Source: Paramyrothecium sp. XJ0827
Lineage: Eukaryota > Ascomycota > Sordariomycetes > Hypocreales > Stachybotryaceae
Direction of reading: 5' to 3'
Assembly: GCA_020881915.1 (NCBI GenBank)
Contig: JAJFPB010000002.1
Location: 3,348,001-3,412,000, forward strand
DNA: 64,000 nucleotides
Positions 33,168 to 45,232 of the stretch are shown here, in pieces. The notes below the pieces were generated by a model, which worked only from the letters and a program-made list of their open reading frames with translations, was not told the DNA's origin and did not search any database. The position numbers were made by a program, and so were the translations under genes. The first letter of the stretch is position 1. Every line of letters starts with the position of its first letter.

Positions 33168-36039
33168 ATGAGTGCTCGAGCGCTCGCAGCCGGGTTGCGG
33201 CCGGTGACGCGACGCGCCTCGACTCAGTCAACCCGTTACATACATCGATTTCCAACCGGTGATCTCCTTCGTGCAGACGCCTCGATCCGAGCCACTCGCC
33301 GCCGTATGTGGATGAGCGGCAACGCCTTCCACAATGCCGTGACCGTTCGAAATGCGTCCTTTGCTCGGTTTCTACCGAAATTGATGGTCAAGTTCCTCAG
33401 GGTGCCAGCCATGTTCGGTGGACTGGCTATTGGAGCTTTCGCCTGGGTTCAATACCAAGCAAATCGTTCGTAGCAAGCTGCTTGGTATTAGTGCCTCATG
33501 ATGCTAACAGAATCTTAGAGGCTGGCACCTACGCTATCGAGCTATTCAACACAACCAAAGATACTGTCTCGACAACGGCATCGAGCCTGTTCAGTGGTGC
33601 AAGAGATGTCGCAGACCAAACACGTCAGGGATGGGAAAACACAAAGGAACAGGTAGAGCTACCGGACTGGCTCAGGAAAGTTCTGAGAATACACGAGGAG
33701 ATCGGTACTGGAGGATCCGGAGGCCCTGGCGGTGACGAGGACCCGAAGGAGAGTAGGGCCGGTGCTGCGGCGGCTGCGGTTGGTGCGTCGGCTGCTGCGT
33801 ACGGATACGATCAGTCAGCCGAAGATGACACGCGTAGTGACAGCGAGATTGCCAAGGACGATCAAATGATGATTCTCACGAAAAAGATGATTGAGATACG
33901 GACTATTCTGCAAAAGGTCGGACAATCTGGAACTCTAAATCTTCCGTCCATCGTCGTCATCGGATCTCAGTCATCTGGCAAAAGCTCTGTCTTGGAAGCC
34001 ATCGTTGGCCACGAGTTCCTTCCAAAGGGTTCGAATATGGTCACCAGGCGGCCCATTGAACTAACTTTGGTCAACACTCCCGAGTCGAATGAGGAGTACG
34101 GCGAGTTCCCGGATTTGGGTTTGAGGCGAATTACAGATTTTTCGTCCATTCAGCGAACGCTTACAGAGCTAAACCTGGCTGTGCCCGACACAGAGTGTGT
34201 CTCCGACGACCCTATTCATCTAACGGTTTACTCGCCAAACGTGCCCGATCTGTCACTCATCGATTTGCCGGGCTACATCCAAGTTGTTGGTCAGAATCAA
34301 CCACTTCAACTGAAGCAAAAGATTTCTGAGCTTTGCGACAAATATATTCAACCGCCCAATGTTATCTTGGCCATATCAGCTGCCGACGTCGATCTAGCAA
34401 ACTCAACCGCCCTCCGGGCATCTCGTAGGGTCGACCCTCGAGGAGAGCGGACGATTGGTGTTGTCACCAAAATGGATCTGGTCGACCCAATTCGTGGTGC
34501 CTCTATCCTCAATGACAAGCAGTATCCGCTACGGCTTGGCTATGTTGGTGTGGTGTCGAAGGTTCCTCAAAGCTCCAGTCTGTTCAAGAAAGGTCCAACG
34601 AACCTACTGTCTGCCATTGCGAATAACGAAAAGTCCTACTTTTCCTCGCATCCGCTGGAGTTTGGGCCAGAAGCTGGTGTCAACGTCGGTACAATCACAC
34701 TCCGCAAAAAGCTGATGCATGTACTAGAACAGACCATGTCAGCCAGTCTGCAAAGTACGAGTGATGCAATCCGACAAGAACTAGAAGAAGCAACATATGA
34801 GTTCAAGGTTCAGTACAATGACCGACCTTTATCCGCCGAGTCCTACCTTGCTGAAAGCCTGGATGCGTTCAAGCACGGTTTTAAACAGTTCACTGAGGAA
34901 TTTGGCAGGCCTCAAATGCAGGAGTTGTTGAAGAATGAGCTGGATCAGAAGGTTCTTGACCTTCTTGCGGCTCGGTATTGGAATAAGCCTATTGAGGACC
35001 TCTCTGTTACTCCTCCAGAACGTGACAGTATCGCAGACTTGCCCAAGGCGGACGTGGAATCACTATATTGGCGTCGGCAGCTAGATGCTTCCACTTCAGC
35101 GTTAACAAAACTCGGAGTTGGCCGTCTGGCGACCACGGTCATCGCATCTTCCATACAAGCGCACGTTGACCGGCTGTTGAACCAATCAAGCTTCTCATCT
35201 CATCCTTTTGCTCGCCAAGCAATCATGGAGGCTGCATCTACCATTCTCAATGAGAGATTCTACAGCACGAGTGATCAAGTGGAAAACTGCATCAAACCTT
35301 ACAAATTCGAGATCGATGTCGAAGACAGGGAGTGGGCTAAGGGGCGTGAGCATGTGGGCAGCGTACTCAAGAACGAGTTGCGTGACTGCGAGGCTGCATT
35401 GACGCACATGGAGTCGGCTGTTGGTGGCCGCCGTAAACTGAAGGAAGTCATGGCCTTCGTGGATAAGGCGCGAAAGGGTGATATTCTGGTGGAGGGTGAC
35501 GGAAGAAGCGGCGCTGGAGGATTTAGTGCAGAGTTGCTTGGGAAAGGTAAGCAATTTCAGATTGGACCTGGCATCTGAGATCTTAAAACTAACGCCCGGA
35601 TACAGGACGTGAGGCCGTCTTCCTCCGCGATCGGGCTGATATCATCAAGATGCGTTTGATGGCTGTCAAGTCGAAGCAATGCGCAAACGTCAAGAACAAG
35701 TACTTTTGCCCAGAAGTCTTCCTTGATGCTGCTGCCACGAAGCTGGCCTCCACTGCAGTTCTCTTCTTGAACGTGGAACTGCTATCAGAGTTCTACTACA
35801 ACTTTCCTCGCGAACTGGACCTGAGGCTCGGTCGACATCTGTCCCAAGAAGACATTGAGAAATTTGCCAAGGAGGATCCCAAAATCCGCCAACACCTTGA
35901 GGTTATCCGGAGGAAGGAGTTGCTTGAGCTGGTTCTTGGCAAGATGGACAGCCTGAAGCAGCTCGAGGGGAGAGATCGCGGCACGGCGAACAAGAGACCT
36001 AAGGGCGAAGCGGAGAGAAGCCGTTGGGGCTTGTTCTGA
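33168..36039 (+). CDS. MGM1: MGM1, mitochondrial inner-membrane dynamin-like GTPase
   Basis: Exons 33168-33465, 33519-35546 and 35606-36039 give 919 residues. Intron 1 (53 nt) has a GCTAAC branch; intron 2 (59 nt) has GTAAGC and ACTAAC. The Arg/Ser-rich first 80 residues are a mitochondrial presequence, followed by one TM ('VPAMFGGLAIGAFAWVQYQA'). An Ala/Gly-rich segment near residues 190-205 ('AAAAVGASAAAYGY') is a plausible rhomboid (Pcp1) cleavage site producing the short form. GTPase motifs: G1 'GSQSSGKSS' near 247, G3 'DLPGY' near 347, G4 'TKMD' near 415. The stalk and C-terminal assembly region follow, including 'RADIIKMRLMAVKSKQC'. Mgm1/OPA1 fuses inner membranes and shapes cristae. 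Confidence 0.96.
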
Positions 36040-36286
36040 GATGGACGCTCTCGGCGAACGACCAAAGCCACTACACGAGGTGGAAATTTTAAATCGTTTG
36101 TTCGTGGAAGACGAGTTTGTTCTTACGTTTTCATCGTCGATGTCAGGACGGGAGAAAGTGTAGGTGCCGTGCTTCTTTATCCTCGTTCTGTTAACACGTC
36201 GAGTCCATGAAAGCAAGCGAGACTTAGAATATCTAGTACATATTAGGATACCCTGCTCAAGCTCTACATACATTATGTTCCATGAA

Positions 36287-37711
36287 TCATGATGATAAAT
36301 CGGTACTCGTTTGAATGGTCACCTCCCATCGGATATTGCCCCCCTTTCCGTATCCTTCGCCAAGTCGGTTTTGAATCACCGAAGATATCCTGTTACGGAG
36401 TTTGACCAGAGCCATCTCATCATAGCCCTTGACAATGCTCACTTTCAGATTGGCCATGCAGAGCCCGTAGTGAACTTGCCAGAATTGTGCGTCATCTATG
36501 CGCGTGATGCTTGATTCCGCCTCAATCTCACGTAAGACAGACGTGACCTCAGCATTGCCGTCGTGACTGCCATACGACATGAGCAACATAAGACCTTGGC
36601 TAACAGCAACGCGCATTCCCAAGCCGAACATGGCCAGGGAGATGATGCTACACAGCAGGCGGTCCAACCATGTATACATAGAAATGGAGAGTAAAGGCAG
36701 CAGTCCGATAAGGAATGAGAGAGACAGGGTCAGAAAATGGAAAGGATTTGATAAGACGCTGGGCAGGGCTGCCAGGTAAGAGACGCGCATGACTTTTGCA
36801 ATCCGTGCATGGTTCTTCAACCCGTATGCCGAAATTAGGGTGCATACAATCGCTGCGGCAGAGACCAGATCGATTGATCCAGCCGAGGCATGCTCATGGA
36901 CATGCTGGTGATGTGCTTCATGGTTGCCCATAGATTCAAGAAAATGCTTCAAGTTGTGGGACACGAGATCGAAGCCGCCGAAGAGAAGAAAGATGGACAT
37001 GGCGAAGCCAGCCAATACCTCTGCTCTCTCGAGTCCAAAAGGATGTCTGATACTGCTCCGGCGCCACACCTCAAAATTTCCAAGAACATCCACAGCCACG
37101 CAAACGGCAGCACTGCCAGCGTCGAAGAAGACCAAGTGCGAAAGAGCCATCGAAGCGAGCGAGCCCTCTGCTTTGAAGAAGATGAACATGGCGACGGCGA
37201 CGTGACACAGACACCAGTACAGCCGTCTTCTCTGGTCTTTGTGCATACTCTTCCAGGCTTCTCGGAGAGTGGGAATGGGGAGTGATGCTGGCAGGACTAG
37301 GGGAGGTCTCGGCGGCGGTTCCTGGAAGATCTGATGCTGTGTAGAGACGCTGCTATGTTTGTATCGATGGCCGCGCCGCTGGCCAATATTCTGTGCAGGT
37401 AGGGCTCAGCAATTGCTCGTCATTGGCGAGACACGCTTCTGTGATGGGGGAATACTCACGGACTTTACCGGCGCGGTCGATATAACCTGCGTCTGGAAGT
37501 TGAAGGGATTGGCAGGCGCCGTACCCTGGGCATCCTCCCCATTCTCTTCTCCGGAGCTCATGTTGGACGGCCAGAGCAGGGAGGCGTCTGGTGCAGACAA
37601 GCGATCGTAATCTCGCGCAGTGTGTGGATTCTCGTGGCTGCGGTCGTGGTCGTGGTCGTGGTCGTCAAAGAGGAGAGTGGGGGGGAGGGCGTTTGAGGAT
37701 CTGGACGCCAT
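36287..37711 (-). CDS. ZRG17: ZRG17-like cation diffusion facilitator (zinc transporter)
   Basis: Exons 37460-37711 and 36287-37390 (intron 37391-37459, GTGAGT...CACAG) give 451 residues. An ATG 11 codons upstream (37744) is also in frame. The N-terminus has a His/Asp-rich run ('FDDHDHDHDRSHENPH'); exon 2 starts 'NIGQRRGHRYKHSSVSTQHQ' and 'PPRPPLVLPASLPIPTLREA', characteristic of fungal Zrg17. About six TM helices follow, with a second His cluster ('GNHEAHHQHVHEHA') in the loop. The usual TM2 metal site HxxxD is seen only as H-L-V-F-F-D (one residue longer), and the TM5 site lacks the paired His/Asp. Zrg17 works as a heteromer with Msc2/Cis4 to load zinc into the ER/Golgi, so incomplete metal sites are understandable. 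Confidence 0.84.
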
Positions 37712-38504
37712 ACAGGCCAACTCTGACTTGTCGCAAACCGTCAAGAGGTGTCGGCAGGGAACGCAATCAGTCCGCTAGCTTGAATCAAGCTACCTAGCAG
37801 ATTCCGGGGCTCAAATGGCGCTGGCTGGGGCTGGTCGCGTCGTCTGTAGAGGCTTAATGTTATCCACGCTACTACGTGGATATCGGGTAGTGCCAAGGTG
37901 AACAAGGTCGCCAGAGCCAGGGGGGTCTTGGCGCGATGGACGGACTTGGTGGGCTGCAAGATCCCCAGTGACTTAAAGGTAAGGTAGGACCAAGATGGAC
38001 AATGAAGTACCTAAATGAGACGCGAACCATGGAGCATTAGGTAGGTTCCTGGGTACCGCATCCACCCGCCTTCCTTGAGCGGTTACAACCACCGACCACC
38101 AAGCTGCACCTACCACAAACGTAAACTTGTGCCAGCCGACGAGGTACTGGTAGGTACAAATGCGACACTCCCTTATCGGTTCCCGCCCGATAAGGTGTGG
38201 GCTGCGAAGACACCTTTGAGCATCACCGCAAAGGTGTTTTGGGGAGATGGTAGTACCATTCTTCAAAACCACGAAAAGACAACGCACAAGTCCTATGTCT
38301 GATTAGCGATCGCTTTTCGGCCCCATGAATATGCTACCGATCACTTTACTCGTGACTCCAGTGGCTCTCCTGAGAATGATTCCGGGCACTATCCCGCCTC
38401 GCTGAGTTCTTCCTTTACTAGACTTCGACCAAACTCCGAATCCAAGGACCCCACGGACACATCCAACTAAAAAATAACGTTCTCTACAAAAGTTGTTCGC
38501 CATC
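37712..38504. promoter_or_regulatory. Divergent promoter of ZRG17 and the two-TM protein gene
   Basis: 793 bp between two outward-facing starts. The interval contains AAGGTAAGGTAGG at about 37977 and related TACCTA/AGGTAC words at about 38008, 38038-38056 and 38148. No supported gene. Confidence 0.45.
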
Positions 38505-39545
38505 ATGGCACCGGAGACTTCCAAGGGCCCCAAATCCAATGAGGATGCGCCACGACCTCACCACAATCGCGATGCTCCCCTCTCGCCTCAGTCCGCTTTT
38601 CGCCGCCCTTTGACCGGTTCGAGCTTACTCTCCAAACTACCGTTCCTGCGATCGTCTGGTGAAGAACGGCAGTCACAACAAAATCTCGAGGACGAGTCGG
38701 GGACAGCGTCGGCGCGCTCACTAGGTGACGCGCTGCAACAGCAGAAAACGAGGAGGCGTCGAGGGTCCCTTAGGAAGGTAGCTTTGCTCGGTAGGGGAGC
38801 TCAGCGCGATAGAAAGGACAGCAAGCTGCTGACCGTCAATACTGCCCAAGCCGCTGCGTATGCCTCGTCAGAGCCCACCAGGCAAACGCCGAGCACGGCC
38901 ATTCGTCATCACGACAATCTGAGTCTCAAAGTCTCCGACCTCACACCGCGGCCATCTATGGACGGGTATGCCAGCCGTGCAAGCCTCACAAGCTCATCCA
39001 TGTCCTCGCTAACGGGGACATCTACACATGATCGGGAGCCTGAGGTAGTGAATCCTTACAACTCTACAACGGATGAGGAGGATGTCCTGCAAATACCTGG
39101 CGTCACACAAGGCAACCGCTCAGGAGCTTTAGTTTCTTCCAATGCCGACTCGTTCTTTGGGGAAAGAGGATCGACTGTACGACGGAAGTCTTTCCACCGG
39201 GCAAAATCACCTCTTTCTTATACAGGACTGGCAGCCACCCCTCTTCCGGCATCTGACTCCAGCTGGGATTACTCTGAGACCAGTTGGTGGGGTTGGGTCG
39301 TTCTATCGGTGACCTGGTTCGTGTTTGTAATTGGCATGGGCTCTTGTCTCGATGTCTGGAGCTGGGCTTGGGACGTGGGCAAGACGCCTTACGCCCCGCC
39401 AGAGCTCGAGAACGATCCTACGTTGCCTATTGTCGGATACTATCCAGCGTTGATGATCCTCACTTGTGTGATGGCCTGGGTGTGGGTGGTGGTAGCATGG
39501 GTGGGGATGAAGTACTTTAGGCATGCCAAAATCAGTGGTGATTGA
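38505..39545 (+). CDS. Fungal protein with disordered N-terminus and two C-terminal TM helices
   Basis: Single exon, 346 residues, from the ATG at 38505 (the frame is open a few codons further up without an ATG). The first 260 residues are Ser/Arg/Gln-rich and disordered ('TRRRRGSLRKVALLGRG', 'SLTSSSMSSLTGTSTHD'), with many potential phosphosites. Two hydrophobic helices follow: 'WWGWVVLSVTWFVFVIGMGS' near 264-285 and 'YYPALMILTCVMAWVWVVVA' near 318-338, joined by a Trp/Pro-rich loop ('WAWDVGKTPYAPPELENDP'). I have seen this layout in conserved but unnamed Sordariomycete proteins; no function can be given. A small membrane subunit facing the cytosol with its N-terminus is the simplest model. 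Confidence 0.75.
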   Translation: MAPETSKGPKSNEDAPRPHHNRDAPLSPQSAFRRPLTGSSLLSKLPFLRSSGEERQSQQNLEDESGTASARSLGDALQQQKTRRRRGSLRKVALLGRGAQRDRKDSKLLTVNTAQAAAYASSEPTRQTPSTAIRHHDNLSLKVSDLTPRPSMDGYASRASLTSSSMSSLTGTSTHDREPEVVNPYNSTTDEEDVLQIPGVTQGNRSGALVSSNADSFFGERGSTVRRKSFHRAKSPLSYTGLAATPLPASDSSWDYSETSWWGWVVLSVTWFVFVIGMGSCLDVWSWAWDVGKTPYAPPELENDPTLPIVGYYPALMILTCVMAWVWVVVAWVGMKYFRHAKISGD

Positions 39546-42500
39546 TATTGTGTTAAGAGTGCAAGCGGAGCACAACTGAATCTAAACACACCATTCCAGC
39601 TAAAGACTGCAATCATCAGTGTGTGTCTTCATTCGCTTGTGTGACATTCACCGGGTGCACTCTTGAAAGACTCGCTTGCTTCCTGAAGTAACAGAGTAAG
39701 TTTCCGACGAGCCTTACCAAAGGCGACAGGCCGCCTTCTCTACAGACCTTCAGCCACCATGTATGAACTTAAAAGGGCCTTGGTCGAGTTAGGCAAAGGC
39801 TTCTAAGGCCTGTTCACATAGAAGTCAAATGTTCCCAAACTGGGAAAGCGTTCGGCGTTCAAGGGGCAAGGCAGCGATAGTCACAGCTACACCAGAATTT
39901 GCATTGGATGGTCTTGGACGATGCCATGCGGAGGCTAGGCGTACGCCGCTACTAGCTGCATCGACCGAATCGCAGCTTCGGGGGATCCTGTAGTGTTAAA
40001 CCAGGAACGGATGCTCTATTTTCTTGCACAATATGCGTTACACGAGCTTTCCGTCGGCACGAGTACTCGGGCCGAGCTTGGCTAACTTACCTGATCCAGG
40101 CGTACTGCTTGTGCAACTATCATCTCCTGTAGCATGAGCATTCTTTTCACACGAGCTGGAGAAGAAATACTGCTACGGCCGAAACGGCATCTTACGCTGT
40201 CTCCTTGATTTTTAGCCGCCATGCCTAGCCGGTGTCTTCAACATGTATCCCGGGCTTCCCGTTTCCTGGGAACTTACCTTAAGCCTTATGGAGCTCCAGA
40301 TTCCGGCTAGCCCAATGGACTAGGAAACCCAATTGATGAAAAAAGTAGAAGGTGTGCTTCAAAGGCATTGCTGTTTACGGACATTGTGCAATTCCCATAA
40401 ACACTTTACGTGTGTATTGTTTCTCGTAGGAGGTTTGAGGACTTTGTACATGGCGTGCAATGTCTTGCCAAGCTAAGATCCGCACGTGGACGACAGTGGC
40501 GAGGAAGTTGAAATGGACGAACTCACCGAGCCTAGTATGACATCAGTTCGTCAGTGGCCGAGTCGAGCAGACGGCGACGAACCCGTCAAAAGTGGAGCCA
40601 TCGGAATCTCCAGATTCGGCAACGGGTATTTCCTTCACATGGGCTTCAGATGGCTACAGTACCTTAACCTATACAGTTCTACTTGCTTGCCTTTGTGCAT
40701 CGTACTGGCTGTGCTTGACCTTGCGCAGAGCATCCTTTTCGGCAAGCCTGGCATTGCTGTGTCGAGTTAGCTCCGAGACTCGCCGCAGGGGCTTGCAACG
40801 CATCACTGTCAGAATGTCGCACACGTTGCTCTGTGATGCCTACTGCTCCTTCCATGGCTGCTGCATTGTCATTAACAGCCTCGTTCCGCGCGGTTGGTAA
40901 TGGAGAAATGGCTAGGTCGGTCAAGGTCCTGGCTGAAAGACCACGAGACGTGTTTCCGGGTCCCAACGTCATGCGCTAGAACGACGCATGTATTAGACTG
41001 CCTGTCAAAGCGGTGTGCGTCGTGGTTCTCAAGCTCGAGCGTTCCAGCGAGCTCCCAATGACTACCCACCTCACCTTACCTACCTCTAGAAACAATTGGC
41101 TTTGACACGCTTTGCTTCTGAGTAAGCGTCGTATGCTTACACATGTATCGGCTTCGCCATGCGCCAAATTGCAAACGCTGGTCTCAGTAGGGCCCATTTC
41201 TTGAAGACAAACCCGCGTTTCCGTCTAGAGGACTTCCTTCATGGCGAAATACAAAAACAAAAAGCAAGCCCATTACACAGGTGGCTAATCGTGGCTCGAG
41301 TGTTGTGCGCGGTCGCTCCGTGTGGAGGGAGCTAGTTCGCCTCCCGAACCCACAGAACCATCATGCTGTTGCCTTCCGCGCTCCGTACAGTATCTCATTG
41401 GCAAGGTAGGATAAAAGCGATCCGGTCCTCTTTTGCTTGGCTCCCGACCAACATGCTGGCTCACCCACTGTATGAGCCAGATAAGGTATCCTGCGGGTAA
41501 TGTTCCGGAGAAGAGCGAAAGAGCAGTCTGGTCCACGGGAGGCTAGAAGCACAGTGCAGCTCAGTATGCATGAAAAGAGCGCCCTGCCCCCCCTGTAATT
41601 CTGACAGGTAGCGAATGGTACGTGTGCGGGTTTATCGCTGAGTACTCTGTATCGTAGCATTTTTTCGCCAAGACCAGAGCTGAGAGGATTATATTTGCCG
41701 AAGACATGGAGATGAACCCCAGTGCGAAATGGTACATTGTCGCAACTCTGAGGAGGAAACACATCCATCTCGCCTACCCTGACTCACTATCTACGAGGAA
41801 ACAAGGGAAATTCGAGACAGGAAGCATAACAAAGAAGCTGGACGTTCGTTAAATTAGCCATGTCCTCGAGTTCCTTGTCGTTGGTTGGGAGATTTGCTTA
41901 CTCTTGTTGCAATGGATACCAAATGCGTAGCCGCCAGCGCTAAAAGACCCTGAGCACAAGCGTCGAAAGGAATGTGTCACAGTGCGCAAGGTCTCCTCCT
42001 TGGTCTCATGTAGCCGTACTTGCGGCTGGCGCTGCGTGCTCCAAGCGGCTAAGAAACGTGACAGTCGAAACAATTCACTTTACGAGTTGGGATCAAGCTG
42101 TGCGAGTTAGTGATTCATAGCATGCCCTTACTCAACAAGTACCTTAGCTGAACGCTCGCGAGATACGGCTTAGATACTAGCATGCGAAATACCTTGATGG
42201 CTCCGGAATTCTCCACGAGCATGGCCCTTCGCTAAGGAGGTAAGGTACCTAAGACTCGCCTTGATATATCTGTACCTGCAGTGGTAGGTACATCTACTAC
42301 CGTAATACCCTACACCTACACTTTTTACGGCAATGTAGTACGTAGAGCGGCGGTGCTACCAGTACATTAGAGAGCAATTCAGTGCAGAGCGGGTTGAAAA
42401 TACAGTGCAACACGCATATTGGAACTGTGCATTCTCCCCGAATCCAAAGAGGTACCCTCAGGGCAGGGGTACCTGACGGATTCAGTTCTAGTGGTCCAAC

Positions 42501-43372
42501 CTCTGCCAGTCCAGCCTAGCCCAGCCCAGCCCAGCCTTTTTCACGGCGTACACGCCAGCTCAGGGTACGCCGACGTTTTCTCCCCCCTTCCACTCGTCCT
42601 CGTCGCTCGTCCCCCTTAGAGAGAGGACCCCCCTCCCTCTGTCCGCTCCACTCTCCAAGCCCAAGCCCAAAAGGCCCAGCCGCGATCCCGCTAATTCCTT
42701 TGCCCATTCTTCATCTCCAGACGGCGTGCTTTGTCGCTGATGCATTGTTTCTGAGGCCTGTCCATATGCTCTCAAAATAATCCCTTCTATCTCCTACAAT
42801 CACTCCTGCGGCGAACGAGCTCGAAGTAACGCATTCTGTACCTGGATTTCGTCGAGTCCACCAACCACCGCCGCCCGCCCTCCTCGCCTCCCGGCTGTCG
42901 GTTCCCCGTCTGGTTGAAACCAAGCCCTGCCTGAAACACTCACGCTCGCCCATCAGGCCCCTTCGCCAGCTTCCTGTCAACCGCACCGTTTCTTCCCTTC
43001 GGCACCATCATCACATTTCATCCAGAAGCATTTGCATCGCGCTTGCTATTCGGCTCTTTCTCGTCAAAGCTTTGCCTGCCTTTCCTCGCTCTCGCGTCAG
43101 CCGCCCTTCTCAGCCCAACCGCATTTAGCGCCGCCCTCAGGAGACGAGACCTCTCGACCTCTCCTCTCTTCTGCCTCCGCACACTTCCATCTCGACATTT
43201 CGAGAACATTGGCTTGGTAGTCTTCCACGGCCTCGTCAGGGTATACATCGTCATCCAGTCAACACCTCCCTCTCTCGAGGGTGTCGTAGAGCCTCGACCT
43301 CGCCGTCGTTGTCTCGGTCGTAACACTTGTCGCTTGGTCATTCTACCCCCTTCGCTGGGTTGGTAAGCCAAG
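39546..43372. other. 3.8-kb gene-free interval upstream of MUB1
   Basis: No supported gene. A short frame at 40486-40770 starts at GTG and has one hydrophobic stretch but no family. AGGTA/TACCT words are dense at 41072-41090 and 42238-42310. From about 42480 to 43372 the DNA is CT-rich, as expected for a long MUB1 promoter and 5' leader (ATG at 43373). Confidence 0.45.
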
Positions 43373-45232
43373 ATGAGGGAAGTCAACTTCAGTATTCCAA
43401 ACGTCAACAAGGCGTCGGTGGGCATCACAACAGCCCTTTATGATCGCCGAGCGCTCGATTGTACATCGACTCTACCTCTCATCAATTCGCTCAATCATCT
43501 AGCATACCTCACCACCTCATCCGCCCGCATTCGCGACATCCTCACCGTCGATGGAGGAATCGAACGACTGGTATGCATCCTGAAGCAGGGCCGCAGCAAG
43601 GATATGATGGGAATGTGGAAATGGAACTTGGCTTTTCAATGCGTTGTGAACATCGGTGTCCGAGGCACCGAGAACGTGCGTACTCGCGTTGTCGAGGCCG
43701 ACATGGTTCCGGTTATCGCCACGATTCTCGATAACTACATCAAAGTCATTGAAAAATGTCGCGAAAAGGCCGAGGAGGTTAAGCAGAAACAACTTCAAGA
43801 TCATCATCGCTATCGAGGCCATGATCATCGAAACGCTGCCAAGGCCTCCTCTTCCTTTACCAACCGCTCGTCCCGTGCCGACCCTGAACAACGGGCTTTC
43901 CGTCGACAAGGGCCCCCTCCATCCATCGATGTCTCTGCGACCTATGCAGGTCCATCAACCGCTACCCCGCAGACCATGGAGTCTGGCCAAGGCACTTCTC
44001 AACAAGCACTCGGTGCTCAAGACCGTCAAACCGGAGCTACAACTCGTCATCGCTTCGGCTTCCAGGCATCCGAAGGCAGACACGCAGGCGCTGTCACACC
44101 AAGACAAACCATCCAGCCACTAGCGACGGCCATCTCAACAATGGAGCCTGCTGATGGATTTGTCAGACCTGTGCGTGATGTCGACCGCCTGGCATCTATG
44201 GCGCCGTTTGGCCCCAACGACCTTGCCTCACAACCAACTTCTCCTACTACTCCGCTTCCGCCACCTCAGCTTCGCTCGCCAACGGTCCGACCTGCATCTA
44301 TCGGACCTTCTGGTCGGCCACGTCGACGGCCTTCAATTCGACACCAAAATTCGACCGTCGAGGCTGACGATCTCAACGGAGACAGCCTGCCCTCTGACGA
44401 ATCGCCAGACGCTGAGATGACGGGTACTGCAGAGATGCAATCCGAAGTTGGCATTCAAGACATCACAATGGATGACAACGAAGGCATGCTCACGGGGGCG
44501 TCGCTAGAGCTTACTGCTCCCACAGTATCCGAGACGCACCAAGATGCTGGGACCTTCAATATCACCCACCGTGCCCCTATGGACGGCAGCATCGGCAACA
44601 CTACAAACACGACCCCGGTGCCACCAATAGGATTGTCCCCCAACAGACCAACCATAGTGAGCCCGCCACAGGCCCCTGCTCATCACACCACCGTACCCCG
44701 CTACCTTCTTGATCGTAACTACGTCCCGAACCCGCAGATGCTCGCTGCTATGCCGCGGGAAGAAGACGTCCTCATGTCACTGCAGCTACTCGCTTACGTC
44801 TCCAAATACTGCGGCTTACGATCCTACTTCCAGAAAAGCCATCTTGTACCTCGCCTCACCATCAGCAAGGAGCTAGCGGCTCTCGACAATGAAGATGAGA
44901 TTGTCGATGTCGATGACTCAGAGGATATGGATGAAGAATACCTCCTTCCAGATGACTTCAATCTCTTCCCACTTGTTGAAAAGTTCACTGTTAGGTATCA
45001 CAGCACCGACATGCAGTACTGGGCAGGAGTGGTTATGAGAAACCTTTGCCGTAAGGACGATACTCGAGGTGGTATCCGACAATGCGCGTACTACCAGTGC
45101 GGAAAGTGGGAGGAGTATACTCGTCAGTTCGCCAAATGCCGACGATGCCGCCGGACGAAGTACTGCAGCAAAGAATGCCAGAAGAGCGCATGGGCTTTCC
45201 ACAGGCACTGGTGCGTCGCAGCTAGCCAGTGA
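43373..45232 (+). CDS. MUB1: MUB1/SamB-type MYND zinc-finger protein
   Basis: Single exon, 619 residues. The N-terminal 115 residues form the conserved helical domain ('MREVNFSIPNVNKASVGITT', 'LTVDGGIERLVCILKQGRSK', 'NLAFQCVVNIGVRGTENVRT'). The middle (about 130-470) is a low-complexity Ser/Thr/Pro region. Another conserved block follows ('REEDVLMSLQLLAYVSKYCG'). The C-terminus (571-614) is a MYND finger: C-x4-C, C-x2-C, C-x3-C and H-x3-C spacing from CAYYQC to HRHWC. Yeast Mub1 pairs with the E3 ligase Ubr2 and E2 Rad6 to degrade Rpn4; the Aspergillus relative SamB affects growth polarity and septation. The long CT-rich leader is typical of regulated fungal genes. Confidence 0.93.
   Translation: MREVNFSIPNVNKASVGITTALYDRRALDCTSTLPLINSLNHLAYLTTSSARIRDILTVDGGIERLVCILKQGRSKDMMGMWKWNLAFQCVVNIGVRGTENVRTRVVEADMVPVIATILDNYIKVIEKCREKAEEVKQKQLQDHHRYRGHDHRNAAKASSSFTNRSSRADPEQRAFRRQGPPPSIDVSATYAGPSTATPQTMESGQGTSQQALGAQDRQTGATTRHRFGFQASEGRHAGAVTPRQTIQPLATAISTMEPADGFVRPVRDVDRLASMAPFGPNDLASQPTSPTTPLPPPQLRSPTVRPASIGPSGRPRRRPSIRHQNSTVEADDLNGDSLPSDESPDAEMTGTAEMQSEVGIQDITMDDNEGMLTGASLELTAPTVSETHQDAGTFNITHRAPMDGSIGNTTNTTPVPPIGLSPNRPTIVSPPQAPAHHTTVPRYLLDRNYVPNPQMLAAMPREEDVLMSLQLLAYVSKYCGLRSYFQKSHLVPRLTISKELAALDNEDEIVDVDDSEDMDEEYLLPDDFNLFPLVEKFTVRYHSTDMQYWAGVVMRNLCRKDDTRGGIRQCAYYQCGKWEEYTRQFAKCRRCRRTKYCSKECQKSAWAFHRHWCVAASQ

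Noticed and set aside
40486..40770. 94-codon plus-strand frame with a hydrophobic end
   Set aside because: Starts at GTG, overlaps another frame of similar size, no homology pattern and no splice context.
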